Origin: T1Sed10-7 sp041685505
Lineage (GTDB): Bacteria > Actinomycetota > Nitriliruptoria > Nitriliruptorales > Nitriliruptoraceae
DNA length: 5,917 nucleotides
Direction of reading: 5' to 3'
Assembly: GCA_041685505.1 (NCBI GenBank)
Contig: JAWLFQ010000113.1
Coordinates: forward strand, 1-5,917
The position numbers were made by a program, and so were the translations under genes. The notes under the pieces are model-generated. The model saw nothing but the letters and a program-made list of their open reading frames with translations. It was not told the DNA's origin and ran no database searches. Shown here one piece after another: positions 1 to 3,344 of this stretch (position 1 is the first letter of the stretch; every line of letters begins with the position of its first letter).

Positions 1-548
1 CGGTAGGCGAAGGCGGCGAGGGTGGGCATCTTGGCGATGAGCCGCACGATCTGCATGTAGCGGGCCTCGGCCTCGTCGAGGTCCTTGGCCTCCGGATAGA
101 AGGTCGACAGTGCGCCCACGGTCGAGACCAGCATCCCCATGGGGTGGGCGTCGTGATGGAACCCGTCCATGAACTGCTTGAGGTTCTCGTGGATGAAGGT
201 GTGGTGGGTGATGTCGTAGACCCACTGGTCCAGCTGACCGGCGTCGGGCAGCTCTCCGTTGATCAGCAGGTAGGCGACCTCGAGGAAGCTCGAGGACTCC
301 GCGAGCTGCTCGATCGGGTAGCCCCGGTAGCGCAGGATCCCGACGTCCCCGTCGATGTAGGTGATCCGGCTGCGGACGTTGGCGGTGTTCTTGAAGGCGG
401 GGTCGTAGCTGAGCAGACCGAAGTCGTCCTCGGCGACCTTGATCTGGCGCAGGTCCATCGCACGGATGGCGCCGTCGGTGATCGGCACCTCGTACTGCTG
501 CCCCGTGCGGTTGTCCGTGATGGTCAGCGTGTCGTTGGATTCGCTCAT
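1..548 (-). CDS. gltA: Citrate synthase (type II), N-terminal 182 residues, truncated by the window edge
   Basis: Citrate synthase condenses acetyl-CoA and oxaloacetate to citrate, the cytoplasmic entry step of the TCA cycle. The reading frame begins MSESNDTLTI and stays open to the left edge. It aligns from memory with the N-terminal half of E. coli GltA: a short beta-rich N-terminal part, then DFGLLSYDPAFKNTA (residues 42-56), the family signature YIDGDVGILRYRGYPIE (64-80), LLINGELP (94-101), HHTFIHE (115-121), AHPMG (134-138) and AKMPTLAAFAY (172-182). The N-terminal extension before the signature is typical of hexameric type II enzymes. The catalytic His, His and Asp (264, 305 and 362 in E. 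coli) lie beyond the edge, so completeness cannot be judged. The ATG at 546-548 is chosen because an AGGAGA ribosome site lies 10 bases upstream. The next gene on the strand, marR, ends 206 bp upstream, so gltA probably has its own promoter. A methylcitrate synthase is the main alternative; GltA is favoured by the long N-terminus. Confidence 0.95.
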   Translation of the reverse strand, partial: MSESNDTLTITDNRTGQQYEVPITDGAIRAMDLRQIKVAEDDFGLLSYDPAFKNTANVRSRITYIDGDVGILRYRGYPIEQLAESSSFLEVAYLLINGELPDAGQLDQWVYDITHHTFIHENLKQFMDGFHHDAHPMGMLVSTVGALSTFYPEAKDLDEAEARYMQIVRLIAKMPTLAAFAY

Positions 549-558
549 CGGTCGGGGG

Positions 559-564
559 TCTCCT
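559..564 (-). promoter_or_regulatory. Ribosome binding site of gltA
   Basis: On the minus strand AGGAGA is followed by 10 bases and the ATG of gltA. It supports that start; spacing is slightly long but usable. Confidence 0.6.
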
Positions 565-585
565 GATCGCTCGGGGCTGCGCCAC

Positions 586-591
586 ACGCTA
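586..591 (-). promoter_or_regulatory. Candidate -10 box for gltA
   Basis: On the minus strand TAGCGT fits the loose actinobacterial -10 pattern TAnnnT. It would give a leader of about 31 bases that includes the AGGAGA site. No convincing -35 box is visible about 17 bases upstream. The rest of the 206-bp gap between gltA and marR holds nothing else I can support. Confidence 0.25.
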
Positions 592-754
592 GCCGGACGC
601 GTCTCTGCGAGCCGTACCGGGGCAGGCAGGGGGCACCGGCCGCAGAGGCCGTGCGTGGGACATCAGCCTGTCCAACGCGCGGACCCGACCCAGCTCCTTC
701 CGCAGCAGGACCGGTGCGCGCTGGCCGGACGCTGCAGGCGAGCGAGGGGCCGGG

Positions 755-1246
755 TCACCGGGTGTGGCGTGTCGCCTCGATCACGCGCTGCAGCAGGCTG
801 GTCAGGGTCGCCGCCTCCTGCTCGTCCATCAGGGAGGTGAAGTAGCGCTGCACACCCTCGAGGTGGCTGGGTGCGGTGGTGCGCAGGCGCTGCATCCCAG
901 CGTCGGTCAGTTCCGCGAAGGTGCCCCGGCGGTCGTCCGTGCAGCGCCTGCGGCTGACCAGACCGGCCTGCTCCATCCGGTCCACCAGCCGTGTCAGCCC
1001 GCTCTTCGACAACAGGACGGCATCGGCCAGTTCCTGCATCCGCAGACGGTGGCCCGGGGCTTCCTGGAGCTGGACGAGGACGTCGTACCAGGTCAGCGGC
1101 AGGTCCTCGGCCGCCTTCAGCTCGCCTTCGAGCACCTCGATCACACGGGCATGGGCCCGCAGGAAGGTCCGCCACGCCTCGAGTTGCGCGGGTGGCATGT
1201 CCGGCGGGGCCGTCGGTGTGCCCGGGGCGGCGCGTGTGGTGACCAT
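755..1246 (-). CDS. MarR-family winged-helix transcriptional regulator
   Basis: A 163-residue protein of typical MarR length. MarR proteins are cytoplasmic dimers that bind palindromic operators and usually release them on binding phenolic ligands or on oxidation. Visible parts: a Pro/Ala-rich N-terminal tail (1-20), dimerisation helices (about 21-45 and 127-160), the DNA-binding core LTWYDVLVQLQEAPGHRLRM (51-70), the recognition helix region LSKSGLTRLVDRMEQAGLVS (79-98), and the wing with the family hallmark DDRRGTFAELTDAG (104-117). One Cys (102) sits just before the wing, so thiol sensing is conceivable but unsupported. The ATG at 1244-1246 is chosen over in-frame extensions reaching 1537, because those run antisense-like through the repeat array and the nei 3' end. 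No Shine-Dalgarno precedes the ATG, but a TATGCT -10 box is placed so that transcription would begin at the ATG, suggesting a leaderless mRNA. Its target is unknown; self-regulation is the default guess. nei lies 148 bp upstream on the same strand. Confidence 0.92.
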   Translation of the reverse strand: MVTTRAAPGTPTAPPDMPPAQLEAWRTFLRAHARVIEVLEGELKAAEDLPLTWYDVLVQLQEAPGHRLRMQELADAVLLSKSGLTRLVDRMEQAGLVSRRRCTDDRRGTFAELTDAGMQRLRTTAPSHLEGVQRYFTSLMDEQEAATLTSLLQRVIEATRHTR

Positions 1247-1252
1247 GTCTGC

Positions 1253-1258
1253 AGCATA
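1253..1258 (-). promoter_or_regulatory. -10 box of marR, predicted leaderless start
   Basis: On the minus strand TATGCT matches TATAAT at four of six positions. Its last base lies 7 bases before the A of the marR ATG, so position +1 would be the start codon itself. This accounts for the missing ribosome site. The -35 region (about 1276-1281, CTGATG) is poor. Confidence 0.4.
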
Positions 1259-1267
1259 CAGGGACAC

Positions 1268-1298
1268 CGTTGCGACATCAGCGGTTGTTCCTGCAACG
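1268..1298. promoter_or_regulatory. Inverted repeat over the marR -35 region, candidate operator
   Basis: Six-base arms CGTTGC (1268-1273) and GCAACG (1293-1298) match perfectly around a 19-base spacer, and a tighter dyad GTTG-N6-CAAC lies at 1284-1297. The element covers the expected -35 box of marR, the place where a self-repressing MarR dimer would bind. The arms are short, so chance cannot be excluded. Confidence 0.25.
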
Positions 1299-1310
1299 AT
1301 CAGTTCGGAC

Positions 1311-1390
1311 CCGCACCGACCTCCACGGGGCCGCACCGACCCGCACGGAGCCGCACCGACCCGCACGGAGCCGCACCGACCCGCGCGCCC
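1311..1390. repeat. Four 20-bp direct tandem repeats between nei and marR
   Basis: Four units in exact 20-bp register start at 1311, 1331, 1351 and 1371. Each begins with ccgcaccgac. Units 2 and 3 are identical (ccgcaccgacccgcacggag); units 1 and 4 diverge in their second half. The array ends 5 bases before the nei stop codon and lies just upstream of the marR promoter. The period is not a multiple of three, so it is not coding. It is either a 3' untranslated repeat of nei or an iteron-like protein-binding array. Confidence 0.9.
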
Positions 1391-1394
1391 CCGC

Positions 1395-2216
1395 TCAGGC
1401 CACCCCCGGGTCGCTCCGGCGATCCTCGGTGGCGGGCTGACAGGTCGGGCAGCGGTAGACGTAGCGTGCCTGCTCACCGAGTCGCGACACCTCGATCGGG
1501 GTGGCGCACCGTCGGCACGGCTGCCCACCGCGGCCATGGACCCACAGCGCGCCCGGTCCCGCCTGCGGGGCGGTCGTGCGCTGCTGCGTGGTCAGGTTCG
1601 CGCGCAGCAGTCGGCTCGCCTCGGTGAGCAGGGCGCGCATGCGGACCGGGGTGATCCGCTCGATCGGCGTCGCCGGGTCGAGTCCGTACAGGAACAGCAC
1701 ATCGCAGCGGTAGACGTTGCCCACCCCGCACGCCACACGCTGGTCCAGCAGCGCCTCGCCGACGGTCGGCGGGGGGGTGCGCAGCGCAGCCAGGCGACGC
1801 AGGGCCTCCTCGATGTCCGCGTCCGGCTCGCACAGATCGGGCCCGAGGGCGCGTAGCGCCGGGTGGCGCCGTAGCGACCGCTGGTCCAACAGTTCGACGA
1901 TCGGTGCCGAGAAGCACACGGCGACGCTGTCGCGCGTCGCGAGCACCGCACGGGCGGCGCCCGGCGCCTTCGCCCAGCGCTGGCCCGGTCGGTAGAGGTG
2001 CCAGGAGCCGGTCATACGCAGGTGGGTGTGGAGGATGGACCCGTCGTCGAGGTGGACGAGCAGGTGCTTGCCCCGGGCTTCGATCCGGGTGGCCCGGCTG
2101 CCCAGCGGCGGATGCGGCCGCGGCACCCGCGCGAGGTCGATGCGGGTCAACGTCCGGTCGGTCAGCGCGTGGCGCAGCGATGCTGCGACGCGGTGGATCG
2201 TGTCACCTTCGGGCAT
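1395..2216 (-). CDS. nei: Endonuclease VIII-type DNA glycosylase/AP lyase (Fpg/Nei family, Nei2-like)
   Basis: A bifunctional base-excision repair enzyme that removes oxidised pyrimidines and related lesions and cleaves the abasic site by beta,delta-elimination. The 273-residue length is normal. The mature N-terminus MPEGDTIHR supplies the catalytic Pro2, which forms the Schiff base, and Glu3. The conserved Lys is K50 in EARGKHLLVH. The helix-two-turn-helix DNA-binding region reaches GNVYRCDVLFLYGLDP (166-181) with the conserved Asn167. The C-terminal zinc finger has C234, C237, C256 and C259 (CRRC, 18 residues, CPTC) and Arg251 in its hairpin. MPEGDT rather than the Fpg-type MPELPE, together with YRCDVLF, favours the actinobacterial Nei2 group over MutM. 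The start is fixed by chemistry because Pro2 must follow Met. No Shine-Dalgarno is present; a TACCCT box positioned as for marR suggests leaderless expression. An exact 20-bp palindrome spans the start codon. In mycobacteria nei lies next to lhr, as it nearly does here. The upstream region runs into the damaged sequence, so the full promoter cannot be read. Confidence 0.96.
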   Translation of the reverse strand: MPEGDTIHRVAASLRHALTDRTLTRIDLARVPRPHPPLGSRATRIEARGKHLLVHLDDGSILHTHLRMTGSWHLYRPGQRWAKAPGAARAVLATRDSVAVCFSAPIVELLDQRSLRRHPALRALGPDLCEPDADIEEALRRLAALRTPPPTVGEALLDQRVACGVGNVYRCDVLFLYGLDPATPIERITPVRMRALLTEASRLLRANLTTQQRTTAPQAGPGALWVHGRGGQPCRRCATPIEVSRLGEQARYVYRCPTCQPATEDRRSDPGVA

Positions 2217-2225
2217 GCCCGAAGG
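2206..2225. promoter_or_regulatory. Perfect 20-bp palindrome centred on the nei start codon
   Basis: CCTTCGGGCATGCCCGAAGG equals its own reverse complement. One half encodes Met-Pro-Glu-Gly of Nei; the other half lies upstream and overlaps the 3' half of the candidate -10 box. It could be an operator blocking transcription start, or it could fold the mRNA over its own start codon if the transcript begins upstream. Confidence 0.7.
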
Positions 2226-2228
2226 GTA
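2223..2228 (-). promoter_or_regulatory. Candidate -10 box of nei, leaderless geometry
   Basis: On the minus strand TACCCT fits TAnnnT. Its last base is 7 bases before the A of the nei ATG, the same geometry as at marR. The -35 region would fall at about 2246-2251, inside the unreliable G run, so it cannot be checked. Confidence 0.3.
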
Positions 2229-2239
2229 GAGCCCAGCGC

Positions 2240-2279
2240 GGGGGGGGGGGGGGGGGGCGGCGGGGGGGCCGCGGCCCCC
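2240..2279. other. Poly-G rich, probably artefactual sequence bordering the gap
   Basis: An 18-base G run (2240-2257) is followed by G and C blocks up to the N run. Read rightward towards the gap it is mostly G, as expected when two-colour sequencing chemistry loses signal. It should not be interpreted biologically without raw reads. Confidence 0.7.
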
Positions 2280-2289
2280 NNNNNNNNNN
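2280..2289. other. Assembly gap (10 N)
   Basis: Ten consecutive N between nei and the histone gene, the usual placeholder for a scaffold join. The true distance and content between the two genes are therefore unknown, and a gene or part of one could be missing. Confidence 0.98.
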
Positions 2290-2315
2290 CCTGGCGGTGG
2301 CGCGGCGTGAGGCGG

Positions 2316-2370
2316 ACGCCTGACCGCGGGAAAGGCCGGCGCGCGGCGCGGTCAGTGACCACACAGGCGT
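2316..2370 (-). terminator. GC-rich stem-loop downstream of the histone gene, possible terminator
   Basis: Nine-base arms CTGACCGCG (2320-2328) and CGCGGTCAG (2347-2355) flank an 18-base loop. A further seven-base pair ACGCCTG (2316-2322) and CAGGCGT (2364-2370) lets the stem extend with a bulge. Transcribed from the histone gene it would be a strong hairpin starting about 50 bases past the stop. There is no U tract, and the surrounding sequence is suspect, so an intrinsic terminator is only possible. Confidence 0.3.
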
Positions 2371-2411
2371 GGGGGGGGGGGGCCCCCGCGCCCCCCCCCC
2401 CCCCCCCCCCC
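2371..2411. other. G12-C5-GCG-C21 homopolymer block, probable artefactual join
   Basis: Twelve G (2371-2382), five C, GCG, then 21 C (2391-2411) lie only 10 bases past the histone stop codon. Read rightward from the left the run is poly-G; read leftward from the right it is also poly-G on the other strand. This is the pattern expected if two read ends with poly-G tails were merged. Confidence 0.7.
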
Positions 2412-2421
2412 GCCACCGTGC

Positions 2422-2598
2422 TCAGAGGTCGTAGGGACGCAGGGTTCCGCGCCCGTTGTCCTTGGCGCGCTGCGCCGCGTCGGCGAGCATCGCGGCGATC
2501 TTCTCGTTCAGCGCATCGGGCAGGGTGGAGTCCATGCGCAGGTCGAGGCCCTTGACGGCCTCCTTCACCTTGCTCTGGACGACGAGCGACTCGGCCAT
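2422..2598 (-). CDS. Single-domain bacterial histone-fold protein (58 residues)
   Basis: A small protein beginning MAESLVVQSKVKEAVKGLDL that reads as one compact histone fold: a short helix 1 (about 3-16), loop 1 (17-25), the long amphipathic helix 2 (about 26-47, LPDALNEKIAAMLADAAQRA within it), and then NGRGTLRPYDL (48-58). That last segment matches the loop 2 motif of archaeal histones (GRKT-V/L-xxx-D) and of short bacterial histones such as Bdellovibrio Bd0055. Those proteins are dimers that bind DNA in the nucleoid. Basic residues include K9, K11, K16, R21, R44, K46, R50 and R54. There is no tail or second domain, unlike the longer DUF1931 double-histone proteins. The 58-residue start is preferred over an in-frame 96-residue extension because AGGAG sits 8 bases before this ATG and the extension lacks family-like sequence. 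It lies between lhr and nei on their strand and diverges from the lipoprotein gene. DNA binding is inferred from the fold. Another small helical DNA-binding protein is a less likely alternative. Confidence 0.82.
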   Translation of the reverse strand: MAESLVVQSKVKEAVKGLDLRMDSTLPDALNEKIAAMLADAAQRAKDNGRGTLRPYDL

Positions 2599-2606
2599 GG
2601 TGTGTG

Positions 2607-2611
2607 CTCCT
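2607..2611 (-). promoter_or_regulatory. Ribosome binding site that fixes the histone start
   Basis: On the minus strand AGGAG is followed by 8 bases and ATG. It is the strongest argument for the 58-residue form over the upstream in-frame Met at 2710-2712. Confidence 0.8.
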
Positions 2612-2624
2612 GTGGTCGGTTGCG

Positions 2625-2673
2625 CGAGGGGTTCCCCGCGGACGGTGGACGTCGAGCCCCCGGCAACGGTTGC
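2625..2673. promoter_or_regulatory. Dyad symmetries in the leader upstream of the histone gene
   Basis: CGaGGGGTTCCCCgCG (2625-2640) is an imperfect dyad 13 bases upstream of the ribosome site, and GCAACGGTTGC (2663-2673) is an 11-base perfect odd dyad. Either could be an operator or a leader hairpin. The 291-bp divergent region 2599-2889 holds these, the candidate promoters below, and no further gene that I can support. Confidence 0.3.
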
Positions 2674-2732
2674 ACCGTCCGGAATGGACCGGATGCCCGC
2701 CGCAGCGGACACCAGGTGGCTGCGTCAGGCGC

Positions 2733-2738
2733 ACTCTA
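2733..2738 (-). promoter_or_regulatory. Candidate -10 box of the histone gene
   Basis: On the minus strand TAGAGT is the first TAnnnT-like box upstream of the histone start, because the sequence closer to the gene contains no such box. It would give a leader of roughly 125 bases. The best upstream match, TTCGCA, is spaced 19 bases away, so the promoter is weakly supported. Confidence 0.22.
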
Positions 2739-2834
2739 CGGCGATTCTCGGCCAGGATGCGAACATCTCCGCCCCTTCGCGGGTCAACGACGGGCCTGCG
2801 GCAGGACTCCCGGCGGGTCCGTTCGATGGCTCGC

Positions 2835-2843
2835 TGTTAGGGT
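2835..2843 (+). promoter_or_regulatory. Candidate extended -10 promoter of the lipoprotein gene
   Basis: TGTTAGGGT fits the extended -10 form TGnTAnnnT. No clear -35 box is present, which is tolerable for extended -10 promoters. Transcription would start near 2850, about 40 bases before the ATG. Confidence 0.3.
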
Positions 2844-2877
2844 CGCGAGGCCACCGACCGCCCGCCGACCCCCCCGG

Positions 2878-2882
2878 GGAGG
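2878..2882 (+). promoter_or_regulatory. Ribosome binding site of the lipoprotein gene
   Basis: GGAGG lies 7 bases before the ATG at 2890. It selects this start over upstream in-frame candidates reaching back to 2602. Confidence 0.8.
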
Positions 2883-2889
2883 ACCCTCG

Positions 2890-3291
2890 ATGCCGCTGTA
2901 CGACCGTCGCGTCGCGGCCCCCCGCAGCGGCCGAGCCCACGCGCTGTGGCTCGCCATCGCGGCCGCGGTCCTCGCCGGCTGCGGCGTCCTGGAACTCGGT
3001 GATGCGTCCCACGCCGCGGTGGTGCTCGAGCCTGCGCAGCCTGCGGGTGCGGAGCAGTGGACGGTGGTCGTCGAGCTGCTCGAGACCGACATCTCCGGCG
3101 CCGCGGTCGTGGTGGTCGGCTTCGACGGTGACCGGGTGTCCTGTGCGGACGGAGGCGACCTCGCCGCCGAGGAGCTGCTGCCGTCCACGGAGCTGCGCTT
3201 CGAGCAGGGGCGCGACGAGGTGCAGCAGGCCGCGCAGGAGGGGGATCCACCCATGGTGTCGGGGGTCGACCTCACGGTGGACTGTGACTGA
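2890..3291 (+). CDS. Small secreted lipoprotein of unknown function
   Basis: A 133-residue protein I do not recognise. The N-terminus has a positively charged n-region with several Arg (6-15), a hydrophobic stretch ALWLAIAAAVLAG (18-30) and the lipobox LAGC with Cys31, so a signal peptidase II-processed, membrane-anchored mature domain of about 103 residues is expected outside the cytoplasm. The mature part is acidic and beta-like, with alternating hydrophobics in QWTVVVELLE (56-65) and SGAAVVVVGFDGDRVSCADG (69-88). Its only other cysteines, C85 and C132, could form a disulfide linking the central strand region to the C-terminal DLTVDCD. It is the only plus-strand gene in the window, divergent from the histone gene and convergent with lhr, whose stop is 53 bp away, so it is probably transcribed alone. 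The strong ribosome site and lipobox argue that it is real. Confidence 0.82.
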   Translation: MPLYDRRVAAPRSGRAHALWLAIAAAVLAGCGVLELGDASHAAVVLEPAQPAGAEQWTVVVELLETDISGAAVVVVGFDGDRVSCADGGDLAAEELLPSTELRFEQGRDEVQQAAQEGDPPMVSGVDLTVDCD

Positions 3292-3293
3292 TG

Positions 3294-3310
3294 CCGAGCG
3301 ACGAGCTCGG
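3294..3310. terminator. Short stem-loop between the convergent lipoprotein and lhr genes
   Basis: CCGAGC (3294-3299) and GCTCGG (3305-3310) form a 6-bp stem with a 5-base loop just past the lipoprotein stop. Its position suits a shared terminator, but there is no T tract on either side. Confidence 0.3.
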
Positions 3311-3344
3311 ACGTGGCGGTGGCGCAGCTTCCCGATGGGGCCGC

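Noticed and set aside
1311..1390. CRISPR array
   Set aside because: The units are directly abutting 20-bp repeats without unique spacers, and no cas genes are present.
755..1537. A 260-residue N-terminally extended form of the MarR protein
   Set aside because: The extension translates the tandem repeat array and overlaps the nei 3' end; MarR proteins are about 140-170 residues, and the ATG at 1244-1246 gives 163.
764..1856. Long plus-strand open frames of 287 and 326 codons opposite marR and nei
   Set aside because: They are antisense shadows of two well-recognised genes in GC-rich DNA, with Arg/Ser/Ala-rich composition and no family-like motifs.
2240..2411. Natural G-quadruplex or regulatory G-tract element
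   Set aside because: Orientation of the poly-G runs into the gap from both sides and the adjacent N run fit a sequencing artefact better; it would need confirmation in raw reads.
2422..2598. Small antitoxin of a toxin-antitoxin pair
   Set aside because: No toxin-like partner lies beside it on the same strand, and the C-terminal motif fits histones rather than ribbon-helix-helix or AbrB antitoxins.
2422..2712. A 96-residue form of the histone protein
   Set aside because: The extra 38 residues are low-complexity with no family-like sequence, and a good AGGAG site precedes the inner ATG.
1904..2734. Open frames running through the N gap and homopolymers on both strands
   Set aside because: They encode poly-Gly or poly-Pro across probable artefact and overlap the nei and histone genes.
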